The position numbers and the translations under genes were made by a program. Shown one piece after another: positions 41,072-49,128 of a stretch of 64,000 nucleotides of DNA (its first letter is position 1; each line of letters starts with the position of its first letter). The notes below the pieces were generated by a model that saw only the letters and a program-made list of their open reading frames with translations, made no database searches and was not told the origin of the DNA. Source of the stretch: an uncultured Muribaculaceae bacterium (GTDB taxonomy: Bacteria; Bacteroidota; Bacteroidia; Bacteroidales; Muribaculaceae); contig CAJUDL010000002.1 in assembly GCA_910585285.1 (NCBI GenBank), forward strand, positions 1-64,000, given 5' to 3'.

Positions 41072-43315
41072 ATGAGAAAGTATCTGTTTTTATTGATTAT
41101 ATTTTGTATTGGTCTCCAAGCTAATGCCCATATCTATAATAATTTTATGGAGGCGGGCAAGTATGCAAAAACCGATATGAATTATCCTCTTGCATCATAC
41201 TTCTATGAAGAGGCTCTTTCACTTATTCCCCAAGATTCTATTGTTGATATATACATTGTCAATGCCAATCTTCGAGATGTCAACAAAAAACTTGGACAAT
41301 ATGATAAGGCTATTCATAATGGCAGGAAGTGTTTGGATATTTTGAAAAATCTCGGGCAAGGGGTTAAGACGGATCTGATGGAGGATTATATCATATTTGC
41401 AGATATCCTTACCTGTCAGAGAGAATATCTCAAAGCTGAGTGTTACCTCGACTCAGCCTTGCAGATAGTTTCCTTGCCCGGCATCCACATGGCTTATAAA
41501 AAGAAGTTTTCCACATTAGCCGGTATAATATATTCTCATATCAACAAATGGGCCATGGCTGAATCGGCTTTTGATCTCGCCGTCAAAATCTCACAAAAAT
41601 TCCGAGAGTCGGATGATACACAAACCACGCTGAATCTTTATGGCAACTCCCTGTTTCACAACAACAAATATGAAGAAGCATTAAAAACATATGAGAAACA
41701 ACGAGACGTATGCGATAGGTTATTCGGGAAAAATTCCCGCGAATATCAGTGGGCTAACTATTGCATAGCCAATATGCTTGCCTATCTGGGACGAATCGGT
41801 GAAGGGAGTGCAACATATAGGGAAGCAATCGGTTGGTATAAAAACAAAATTCTCAATGATCTGCAATCGATACCATCTACCGAAAGAGAGAAATATCTCG
41901 ACAACATGATTGAGCTTTTACAGAATGCTATATCTTTCGGGATTGAAGCCAAATACAATGAGGATGAATTTACGGGGCTCGCTTATAATTCCCTGTTATT
42001 GACAAAAGGTCTCCTTCTTGCTACTGAAAAGTCAACAGAATCTATAATCCGGGAAAACGGGACATCGAATGAGATCGCTGCATTAACTACGCTTAAGCAA
42101 CTGAAAACAGATTTGGCAAATCTGCTTGTAAACCCGGATTCCAATCCTAAGGACGTGTTGAACACATACGCAAAGATAAAAACTATAGATGTGCAGTTAG
42201 CCAATGCATGTGCAAGATACGGGAACAATACATCTTTCGCTGCAATAGGTTATAAAGAAGTAAAAAACAGTCTGAGGGATGATGAAATCCTTCTGGATTT
42301 TGCAGACTTCAAACCCCAAAGCAAATCCCGGCAATATGTATGTTATGAGATCCGGAAGAACCAGAAATACCCTAAAGTTCATTATGTCTGCAACGGAGCT
42401 CAAATTGATTCATTATTGACTCTTGAAAAACATAACTGGGGTAATCTTTACAGTGGCGAGGCTGCGGCAGACATGACCTCAATAATCGGTAAGCCATTGA
42501 AACAAATAATCGGAGATGCCAAGACGGTTTATTATGTGCCGTCGGGCATATTCCACAAACTTGTTATTGAAGCAATCCCTGACGGAGGCAACCGACTTGG
42601 TGACAACCATTCTTTCCATCGCTTATCTTCCGCCAGAGAAGTCGCAACTGACGATAAGGGAAAGACCAAAGGCTCGGCGCAGCTTTATGGAGGATTAACC
42701 TATGGTTCCGATATTAAAGGGTTGCCTCATTCATTGCAAGAAGTAAACGGAATATCTAAGGTTATTTCACCCGATATCGTTTCGGTGACACTGAGCGGAA
42801 ATGACGGCACAAAAGCATCATTTACGGAATTAAGCAATAGCGCACCAGATATAATACATTTCTCCACACACGGTTTCTTTTACACACCTACCGACCGGAA
42901 TGTACCATCGTCGTTACAAGGCTATAATGATGCAATGTATCTTTCGGGTTTAGTAATGTCCGGAGGTTCTTTAACTTCGCGACAGGGATTGCTGACAGCA
43001 GACGAAGTATCACACTGTAATCTTACCAATACGTCAATTGCTTGTCTGGCTTCTTGCCATTCCGGACAAGGAGAGGTTACGGCAGAAGGCATCTATGGAC
43101 TGCAACGGGCTTTCAAGAAAGCAGGAGTGAAGACCGTGATCATGAATCTTTGGGAAGCAAGTGATGTCGCCACCCAATACTTCATGACCAATTTCTACTC
43201 TGACCTAATCAATGGTAGCAAAGACCGACATAAGGCATTCCAATATGCTCGCGATGAGGTCCGCAAGAAATATCAGTCACCTTTCTATTGGGCAGGATTT
43301 GTAATGGTGGATTAA
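41072..43315 (+). CDS. Exported TPR-CHAT protease-like protein
   Basis: A 747-residue protein: signal peptide (1-19, LQANA), five or more TPR repeats (about 20-270), a helical linker, and a C-terminal CHAT domain (about 510-747). The catalytic pair is His600 (HFSTHGFF) and Cys662 (LASCHSGQGEV); the usual end YWAGFVMVD is present. CHAT domains are caspase-related peptidases. The gene is the last of the sigma-caspase-sigma-anti-sigma operon. A CHAT protein and a caspase, both exported, controlled by the same ECF genes, suggest a periplasmic proteolytic signalling pair (inference). Confidence 0.9.
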   Translation: MRKYLFLLIIFCIGLQANAHIYNNFMEAGKYAKTDMNYPLASYFYEEALSLIPQDSIVDIYIVNANLRDVNKKLGQYDKAIHNGRKCLDILKNLGQGVKTDLMEDYIIFADILTCQREYLKAECYLDSALQIVSLPGIHMAYKKKFSTLAGIIYSHINKWAMAESAFDLAVKISQKFRESDDTQTTLNLYGNSLFHNNKYEEALKTYEKQRDVCDRLFGKNSREYQWANYCIANMLAYLGRIGEGSATYREAIGWYKNKILNDLQSIPSTEREKYLDNMIELLQNAISFGIEAKYNEDEFTGLAYNSLLLTKGLLLATEKSTESIIRENGTSNEIAALTTLKQLKTDLANLLVNPDSNPKDVLNTYAKIKTIDVQLANACARYGNNTSFAAIGYKEVKNSLRDDEILLDFADFKPQSKSRQYVCYEIRKNQKYPKVHYVCNGAQIDSLLTLEKHNWGNLYSGEAAADMTSIIGKPLKQIIGDAKTVYYVPSGIFHKLVIEAIPDGGNRLGDNHSFHRLSSAREVATDDKGKTKGSAQLYGGLTYGSDIKGLPHSLQEVNGISKVISPDIVSVTLSGNDGTKASFTELSNSAPDIIHFSTHGFFYTPTDRNVPSSLQGYNDAMYLSGLVMSGGSLTSRQGLLTADEVSHCNLTNTSIACLASCHSGQGEVTAEGIYGLQRAFKKAGVKTVIMNLWEASDVATQYFMTNFYSDLINGSKDRHKAFQYARDEVRKKYQSPFYWAGFVMVD

Positions 43316-43330
43316 AATTTTTGAAAATAT

Positions 43331-43415
43331 GGGTTACATCTTAACGAACCTGTCATAAAGGGCAAAAAGAACAAACTTAGAAGTTGTGCCCGACACGAAT
43401 AAAGGGTATACAAAC
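43331..43415 (+). promoter_or_regulatory. Island promoter element P3 with conserved leader
   Basis: GGGTTACATC at 43331-43340, 13 nt, CATAAAGGG at 43354, then a conserved leader block (about 43376-43411; AGAAGTTGTGCCCGACACGA) ending just before the ATG at 43416. P4 and P5 carry the same leader. CCCGA/TCAGGG-type pairing could form a small RNA hairpin there. Confidence 0.7.
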
Positions 43416-43781
43416 ATGGCAAATTCGAAAGGCTATCTTGCGCCATTAGGACTGGCTGTTGTGGGAGCGCTGTTCGGTATAGGTCATTTTAGCGGTCTTC
43501 ATGAATCCATATTTGGCACAGACAATACATCAGAACAGATTATTGAATCTAATTATGATTATTCAGATTCATATTCTACGGAATATAGCAACGAGGTATC
43601 TTTCAGAGGAAGTGATAGAATGTTCGTAAAAACTTCATATGAATGCAACGAGTGCAGTTGCTCTGGATATTGGGGCTATAAGCACGCAAATGATACTTAT
43701 GAAGGTGCGTGTTCGAATACGGATATGTGGGGTTACAAATGTGGGCATGGACCAGAGAAGCATGGGCTTCGTAAATGGTAA
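43416..43781 (+). CDS. Exported Cys-rich protein, paralogue of the 36830 product
   Basis: A 121-residue protein from ATG 43416; a GTG at 43386 would put the conserved leader into coding sequence and is rejected. An N-terminal hydrophobic segment (about 8-25) is followed by a Ser/Tyr/Asp-rich linker and the module CNECSCSGYWGYKH...GACSNTD...CGHGPEKHGLRKW. The module is nearly identical to that at 36830-37120 while the N-terminal halves differ, so the tail is the conserved functional part, probably a metal-binding fold. Confidence 0.78.
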   Translation: MANSKGYLAPLGLAVVGALFGIGHFSGLHESIFGTDNTSEQIIESNYDYSDSYSTEYSNEVSFRGSDRMFVKTSYECNECSCSGYWGYKHANDTYEGACSNTDMWGYKCGHGPEKHGLRKW

Positions 43782-43823
43782 AGAACAAAAAGCATACTTA
43801 AACATTTCAAAAATCAATTAAGA

Positions 43824-44309
43824 ATGAAAGCAAAAATCATATTAATGATTATGGCATCTGCCATTATGTTCAGTCTTCAAAGCTGTGAAGAAAAGATTAC
43901 AATCAACACAAAAGACTTCGGTTTTGAGGCTACAAACCTTACGGTTAATGAAGGAAAACTCTCTGCCTACGGTGGCGGTACAACCGTAAATGTTAACTGG
44001 ACAGTGAATATTACCGTCAATGGGGAAACTACTACGGTTAGTGGCACATCGAAGAGCGACGAACTGCCTGTAAGAGCAGGTGATGAAATTGAGATTCAAT
44101 TTACTCCTTCCTGCCCGGAACAAACCGATGCATACTTCTCTATGCCTGACGGGACATCCAACAAAGTCACTGTAAATACTCCGACTTTCAAATGGACTGT
44201 TCCTGACGACTTCACTCCCGGAATGCAAATTAAGGGCGAGAGTCATTATGAAACTGAAGATGCTATTTATAACGAGACAGGTGTCATTACCTTAATAGCC
44301 TTGGAATAA
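43824..44309 (+). CDS. Small beta-rich lipoprotein
   Basis: A 161-residue lipoprotein with lipobox SLQSC (Cys21). The mature chain alternates Thr/Val-rich strands (GGTTVNVNWTVNITVNGETTTVSGTS) like an Ig-like or lipocalin-type sandwich. It is 42 nt downstream of the Cys-rich gene and probably shares promoter P3. Family unknown. Confidence 0.65.
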   Translation: MKAKIILMIMASAIMFSLQSCEEKITINTKDFGFEATNLTVNEGKLSAYGGGTTVNVNWTVNITVNGETTTVSGTSKSDELPVRAGDEIEIQFTPSCPEQTDAYFSMPDGTSNKVTVNTPTFKWTVPDDFTPGMQIKGESHYETEDAIYNETGVITLIALE

Positions 44310-44495
44310 TATCATTTTCGATGGAGAAACCGGTAATTTCATACCATCGGTAATTCAAATCCATATGAGACAATTCTCACAGAGAAAGAGTTTTGTGGTA
44401 TTTTAACTGAATTACGAAAAGAATTATGAGAATCCGAAGATAGATTTTATCGTGTCATAAACTCATTATTCCTATAAACCATACAGCAAAACAAT

Positions 44496-45371
44496 ATGAA
44501 AACTACAGTTACAACTGAAACTTCTACTGAAGTAAAAGTGAATATAGAGCCAGAAGAGAAGCCGACCCTTGACGATAAAGTGACACCCAAAGGGAAAGGC
44601 AAACTCGACATGGTTATCGCCTTTGACACAACCGGTTCCATGGCGGCATATATTGATGATGTCCGTAATCAGGTGGCCGAAATGATACCGCGAATTTTCA
44701 AGGACAATGAAGACCTTCGTCTCGGGATTGTCGCTTTCGGCGATTATTGCGACATGGTGAACCGTGACACTTTCGGTGATGCATACCAGTGCATTCCGTT
44801 GACTGACAACGGAAACGACATCATCAAGTTCGTCAAGGAATCCAAAGACACAAGCGGCGGTGACGGCGACGAGTTCTACGAACTGGTCTTAAAGAAGATT
44901 ATAGATGAATCCCCTTGGCGAGAGGATTCCTCGAAAGCTATCCTGCTGATTGCGGACGCAGACCCGCATGAAATCGGCTATACCTATCATGATTATGTGG
45001 TCGGCAACCAGATTGACTGGCGAATAGAGGCCCAAAAAGCCGCCGACATGAAAATCAAGATTGATACCGTCTCGATTTGTGGTAGTCCATGGTATAAAGA
45101 ATTATCGGCAATGACCAACGGCATCTCAGTCCCCTTCAAGAGCAGCGGCAAGACCGGTACGATGATTGAGACTGCTACCACTGCCCGCAGTGCCATGGCA
45201 TTTGCCGAGTCAGCAAGCGGATGCGAAGACGCCTCAACCCGCGCTTATTGTAAGGAGCGTATACACGGACTCCGAGGAAAACTCTCAAGAATGTTCTCCG
45301 CATGTGAGGATGCAGAGTTGAATGACGTATATGACTCTTACTCAACGGAGATTGATAAGGCAGACGAATAA
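44496..45371 (+). CDS. Cytosolic von Willebrand factor A domain protein
   Basis: A 291-residue protein without signal peptide. After an acidic N-terminal tail (1-35), a vWA domain begins with LDMVIAFDTTGSM, a MIDAS motif (DxTGS) near residue 45, with later GDGDEFYE and ILLIADADPHEIGY. The C-terminal helical tail (MAFAESASGCEDASTRAYCKER) is Cys-containing. vWA proteins bind partners through the metal site. A copy of its upstream region, first codons and last 70 codons recurs at about 47861-48190. Confidence 0.85.
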   Translation: MKTTVTTETSTEVKVNIEPEEKPTLDDKVTPKGKGKLDMVIAFDTTGSMAAYIDDVRNQVAEMIPRIFKDNEDLRLGIVAFGDYCDMVNRDTFGDAYQCIPLTDNGNDIIKFVKESKDTSGGDGDEFYELVLKKIIDESPWREDSSKAILLIADADPHEIGYTYHDYVVGNQIDWRIEAQKAADMKIKIDTVSICGSPWYKELSAMTNGISVPFKSSGKTGTMIETATTARSAMAFAESASGCEDASTRAYCKERIHGLRGKLSRMFSACEDAELNDVYDSYSTEIDKADE

Positions 45372-45474
45372 TTTATTCGCATCACATGATTTCACAAAGG
45401 AATAACGAACATGATTTCATGCAAATTCTTATTATGCGATACTATAAGTAGTTTCTGATAATATCCAGACAATT

Positions 45475-46491
45475 ATGACGGAGGAAACAATCTGGTCATT
45501 GTTCGACCGGCTAAGAACAGTCATAGCGGAAAAGTTGATAAGTCCTGATGTGCTGGAATCGCCACGAGGTCTAATGTTTTACTACGATGGAATTGATTCA
45601 GATGGGGACTCATGTTCCTCCGATGTAGCACAACTTGTAGTCCCGCTGAATGACGAAATAGCTGAAATTTTATCTTCGGATGAATATTTTATAGCACAGA
45701 AGACCGAGTACCATAACGTCTGGTATGTGTATCCTGATAGGGAAATCCCTCTTACTTGGAATGGATGGCAAGGGAATATCATTATCACCCTCAAGACAAA
45801 TAACCGGCAAAATTACATGCTTTGCGTCAGCCTCGTTTGTTACGGGGCTCACAATGTAGCCGCGCATGGACAAGTTCTGACGCACGGCAGCTTCACCGAG
45901 ATTGCACAGACCATCAATTCCGATAGATTTCCAAGTAAGGCAAGCACAATTTTCAATACATGTCTTGAAGTCGTAGTTTCTAAGATTGAGGAATATGAAC
46001 GGCATGACAGGGAAACTCGACTCTTTGCGAACACCGATATCACGGATTATGACCCGGTTATGGCGTTTGTAGATTCTCTTAAGGACAAGAATGTATTGAA
46101 AAGTAAGGGGCACGGAATTGAGTTGTTTACATACGATCGTGTGGTTTCCCTGATTGACAAGTCTTCAAAACATGTGAATGTGCTGGTTGATAGAAATGGG
46201 AAAGCACAATTTTGTCGGCTTGATGACTTCTCTGCGACGCTTCTCGATATGATTCGCAGAGAGAAAAGGGACTGGAGTCTCGATGTATATGACCTTTCAG
46301 TCGGACATTTCAATAGTAATGGGCAAGCATTTGTGACATGGGTTATCTCTCCCTATTATTACTGCCCGATGGACGAAGACGGATTCGGTGAAGAAGAAGA
46401 ATTCGAAGTGGCTATTACCTGTCATATCAACACCGATGGTCATCTGATCGACACTCCTGTATGGAAACCTTACACCGGTCCACGACGATAG
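45475..46491 (+). CDS. Hypothetical cytosolic protein
   Basis: A 338-residue protein with no signal peptide, membrane segment or motif I recognise. It is acidic, with two mixed alpha/beta halves (QGNIIITLKTNNRQNYMLCVSLVCYG; VFVTWVISPYYYCPMDEDGFGEEEEFEVAITCHINTDG). It lies between the vWA gene and the P4 group, with 103 bp upstream. It may work with the vWA protein; this is only positional. Confidence 0.6.
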   Translation: MTEETIWSLFDRLRTVIAEKLISPDVLESPRGLMFYYDGIDSDGDSCSSDVAQLVVPLNDEIAEILSSDEYFIAQKTEYHNVWYVYPDREIPLTWNGWQGNIIITLKTNNRQNYMLCVSLVCYGAHNVAAHGQVLTHGSFTEIAQTINSDRFPSKASTIFNTCLEVVVSKIEEYERHDRETRLFANTDITDYDPVMAFVDSLKDKNVLKSKGHGIELFTYDRVVSLIDKSSKHVNVLVDRNGKAQFCRLDDFSATLLDMIRREKRDWSLDVYDLSVGHFNSNGQAFVTWVISPYYYCPMDEDGFGEEEEFEVAITCHINTDGHLIDTPVWKPYTGPRR

Positions 46492-46576
46492 ATCAGAGAC
46501 TTCTAACGATTTCATGGAAACTGTTTTCTAATAATATTCCTAATTTTTCTTACTTACTTATAAAAATGAATGAATT

Positions 46577-46659
46577 GGGTTACATCCACTGAAAACTTTT
46601 CATAAAGGGCAAATAACAACCTTAAAAGTTGCGCCCGACACAAATCAGGGTATACAGAA
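46577..46659 (+). promoter_or_regulatory. Island promoter element P4 with conserved leader
   Basis: GGGTTACATC at 46577-46586, 14 nt, CATAAAGGGC at 46601, AAATAAC, then AAGTTGCGCCCGACACAAAT and AGGGTATACAG up to the ATG at 46660 (59 nt from CATAA). It matches P5 over almost its whole length. Confidence 0.7.
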
Positions 46660-46956
46660 ATGATTAAGAAATCTCTTATTGCCGTCGCTCTTATTGCTAC
46701 ATTTACCGTAGCTGATATTGCAACAACCTCAGCAGGTTTTACGGCTAACACATGTATGGCAGCAGCTCCCAACAACGGCACTTACATGCGAACCAGCTAT
46801 TCCGTATCAGTATATAACGAAAACGGTCATCCGAAAGGGACATTCGCTGTATATCTCCATTATGGGAAACGCTATATCGATTTTAATAATACGTGGATCT
46901 GCATTCAGGGCAAAAGCCGTTTCGGATACCGTGGCAACTGGTATGTAATCAAATGA
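46660..46956 (+). CDS. Small exported protein
   Basis: A 98-residue protein with a long signal peptide (residues 1-26 or up to about 37, ...AAP). The mature domain of about 60 residues is strand-rich and aromatic (TFAVYLHYGKRYIDFNNTWICI; RGNWYVIK). It is the first gene behind P4. Its stop overlaps the start of a 40-residue Cys-rich ORF (ATGA). Function unknown; probably an exported effector of the regulon. Confidence 0.65.
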   Translation: MIKKSLIAVALIATFTVADIATTSAGFTANTCMAAAPNNGTYMRTSYSVSVYNENGHPKGTFAVYLHYGKRYIDFNNTWICIQGKSRFGYRGNWYVIK

Positions 46957-47075
46957 CTGTCCATGTGAGTTCTCCAGCGGTATATTGGCAAAATTTGTGT
47001 GGAAGAGAAGGATGTATCTCCATATGTAGCTGTTGTGGAGAACAAGGAGAGTTCAAACTTTTGAAAATGAATTAA
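46953..47075 (+). CDS. Possible 40-residue Cys-rich ORF
   Basis: The ATG at 46953 overlaps the previous stop (ATGA). The product has five cysteines in about 18 residues (CGREGCISICSCCGEQG), resembling a small metal-binding knuckle. It ends 5 nt before the FGE-like gene. Coupling on the upstream side and close spacing downstream favour a real gene, but it is short and has no signal peptide. Confidence 0.4.
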   Translation: MTVHVSSPAVYWQNLCGREGCISICSCCGEQGEFKLLKMN

Positions 47076-47080
47076 GCAAT

Positions 47081-47845
47081 ATGAAACGAGTTTATAAAAT
47101 AACGGCTTGGACTGTCGGCAGTATAGTCCTGCTTGGTGTATGTGTTTTTGTAGTGGTTTTCCTTAAGCATGCTCTTAATTTTGATTTCAAAGAGACTAAG
47201 ATTTATCCTGACGAGAGTCGTGTCGCGCCGAAAGACACCGTCATCAATGTCAATGGCGTGGAGTTTAAGATGATCGGTGTGAAAGGAGGCAAAATCGATT
47301 GCAAAGGACTTAGCGAGACTATTGAACTGGATGATTTCCATATCGGCGAAACGGAGGTGACTCAGGAACTATGGTCTGCAATCATGGGCAATAACCCCTC
47401 TGTTAATAAGGCAGGAGATTCACTACCGGTAGAGAATGTTGACCTCGTTGAATGTCTGGAGTTTGTAAACAAACTGGATTCTGTGTCTGGGCTCAATTTC
47501 TACATTCCAACGCATTCACAATGGCTTTATGTCGGCTATTTGAGCAAGCAGCTTCCTTCCAAAGATAAAGCATTGGACAGCCTTGCTTGGCATAGTGACA
47601 ATTCAGGAAACGTTACCCATAACGTCAAGCAGAAGAATCCTAATAATCTCGGCGTTTATGATATGCTTGGGAATGTTGCAGAATGGACAGTGAGCGGATC
47701 CGACCCGTTGTTTATTGTGGTAGGAGGAAGCTATGAGACTGAAAAAGAAACATGCAATGGCGAGTTTGGCGATTTCGACCACTGTAATGTAAAAACTGGA
47801 TCGATGGGATTAAGACTGGTCATGTATCCGAAAAGTTCAAAATAA
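47081..47845 (+). CDS. Membrane-anchored FGE/SUMF1-like domain protein
   Basis: A 254-residue protein from ATG 47081: a transmembrane anchor (about 8-30) and a formylglycine-generating-enzyme-type domain. Family signatures are IGETEVTQELWSAIMGNNPS, PVENVDLVECLEFVNKL, LNFYIPTHSQW and NNLGVYDMLGNVAEW. The catalytic cysteine pair of true FGE enzymes is not evident, so it is more likely a ligand-binding or structural member as is common in Bacteroidetes. It would face the periplasm. It shares promoter P4. Confidence 0.85.
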   Translation: MKRVYKITAWTVGSIVLLGVCVFVVVFLKHALNFDFKETKIYPDESRVAPKDTVINVNGVEFKMIGVKGGKIDCKGLSETIELDDFHIGETEVTQELWSAIMGNNPSVNKAGDSLPVENVDLVECLEFVNKLDSVSGLNFYIPTHSQWLYVGYLSKQLPSKDKALDSLAWHSDNSGNVTHNVKQKNPNNLGVYDMLGNVAEWTVSGSDPLFIVVGGSYETEKETCNGEFGDFDHCNVKTGSMGLRLVMYPKSSK

Positions 47846-47914
47846 TATACACATGCACAGATAGATTTTACATTTGCATCGACTCTATTCCTATAAACCA
47901 TACAGCAAAATAAT

Positions 47915-48168
47915 ATGAAAGCTACAGTTACAACCAAAACTTCTACAAGACCGGTACAATGACAGAGACCGCTACCACAGCCCGCAGTGCCATGGCATTT
48001 GCGGAATCCGCAAGCGGATGCGAAGACGCCTCAACCCGCGCTTATTGTAAGGAGCGTATACACGTACTCCGAGGAAAACTATCAAGAATGTTCTCCGCAT
48101 GTGAAGATGCAGAGTTGAATGATGTATATGACTCCTACTCAACGGAGATTGATAAGACGGACGAATAA
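47915..48168 (+). pseudogene. Internal-deletion derivative of the vWA gene
   Basis: The 55 bp before the ATG at 47915 and the first ten codons match the region before and the start of the vWA gene at 44496. The sequence then jumps from ACTTCTAC to CAAGACCGGTAC, corresponding to codon 219 of that gene, and continues to the same C-terminus. The junction is out of frame, so translation from 47915 stops after 15 codons. The C-terminal 69 residues are still open from an ATG at 47959. The vWA/MIDAS domain is lost. Confidence 0.85.
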
Positions 48169-48264
48169 TATATTCGCATCACATGATTACTAAGAAGAAA
48201 GCAATTTGATTGCCGTTCGATGAGTTAAAGCCAATCGTTTTTTTAGGGAAATTTTGAATAGGTT

Positions 48265-48347
48265 GGATTACATCCATTGAAAACTTTTCATAAAGGGCAA
48301 ATAACAAACTTAGAAGTTGCGCCCGACACGAATCAGGGTCTGTAAAG
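48265..48347 (+). promoter_or_regulatory. Island promoter element P5 with conserved leader
   Basis: GGATTACATC at 48265-48274 (one change), 14 nt, CATAAAGGGC at 48289, AAATAACAAAC, then AGAAGTTGCGCCCGACACGA and CAGGGTCTGT up to the ATG at 48348 (59 nt after CATAA). Confidence 0.68.
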
Positions 48348-48425
48348 ATGAAGAACCAATTTTTAATGTTGATTGCCGTAATTGGCACATGTCTTTCGAT
48401 TAAAGCTCAACCTAATGATCAATAA
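48348..48425 (+). CDS. Signal-peptide-only mini-ORF (truncated gene)
   Basis: The ATG directly behind the P5 leader opens a 25-residue ORF that is just a signal peptide (hydrophobic residues 5-18, then IKAQPNDQ and stop). TAATG joins it to the next gene with a 1-nt overlap. Other P elements drive complete exported proteins, so this is probably what is left of one, now serving as a translational lead-in. Confidence 0.55.
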   Translation: MKNQFLMLIAVIGTCLSIKAQPNDQ

Positions 48426-49090
48426 TGCATATGAACAAAGAATATATTCGTCACAGTGGAATGAACGGTATTTACCAATTCTTCCATATTTATGCTTCCA
48501 ACTTACCTGATGGCATGAACCATATTGTCTTAAAGCATAGCGGTGACTGGATAAGCAAATGGGGTCTTATGCTTTGGCGTGAATACGATACATATGAGGA
48601 TATTCAAAAATCATTGGGGTATGGTTTGACTTTTGTTACAAAAAATTACTTAATGGAGAATAATCAATCTATAATCACATATTCCTTATATGATATCCAG
48701 GCGTTACTCGCTGTCCCGTTAACCATAGGAGAGCCAAATCTGGAGATATACGCCTCTGACGGAGATAACAACACATTACTTCTATATAATCAAAAATCAG
48801 AGGAGGACAATTGGACCGTGGAGGCGATCAAAGTATACTTAGATATGGAATTCCAAAAAAGACAATTCACAAATGCGTTGTTCGAGAAGCTGAAGGGTGC
48901 TCCGTTCTTAGATGGTTGTGATGTCAATAGTAAAAACCATATCTCCATTGAATATGAATATTTTAAAGTTTGTCCCGTATGCGGATTTGACCTGATTCGT
49001 ATTCGAGCAGAAGATTGGTATCGCGAATACACTGTTTCGGTATGCTGCAATTGTGGATATCAAAACAACGAATTAACAAAAATAAGTTAA
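48425..49090 (+). CDS. Hypothetical protein with C-terminal zinc ribbon
   Basis: A 221-residue cytosolic protein. The first 180 residues have no motif I recognise. The C-terminus has CPVCGFD (about 177) and CCNCGYQ (about 209), a standard CxxC...CxxC zinc ribbon. An N-terminal segment (YASNLPDGMNHIVLKHSGDWISKWGLML) looks like a small alpha/beta domain. It is coupled to the mini-ORF and thus to P5. Confidence 0.65.
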   Translation: MHMNKEYIRHSGMNGIYQFFHIYASNLPDGMNHIVLKHSGDWISKWGLMLWREYDTYEDIQKSLGYGLTFVTKNYLMENNQSIITYSLYDIQALLAVPLTIGEPNLEIYASDGDNNTLLLYNQKSEEDNWTVEAIKVYLDMEFQKRQFTNALFEKLKGAPFLDGCDVNSKNHISIEYEYFKVCPVCGFDLIRIRAEDWYREYTVSVCCNCGYQNNELTKIS

Positions 49091-49128
49091 CATGCCATAA
49101 GTAATGAATCATATTAAACCGATACAAA

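Noticed and set aside
43386..43415. GTG start of the Cys-rich protein at 43386
   Set aside because: The ten extra codons are read from a leader block conserved upstream of two unrelated genes, so it is untranslated.
47081..47845. Active formylglycine-generating enzyme
   Set aside because: The fold motifs are present but the catalytic cysteines of sulfatase-activating enzymes are not evident.
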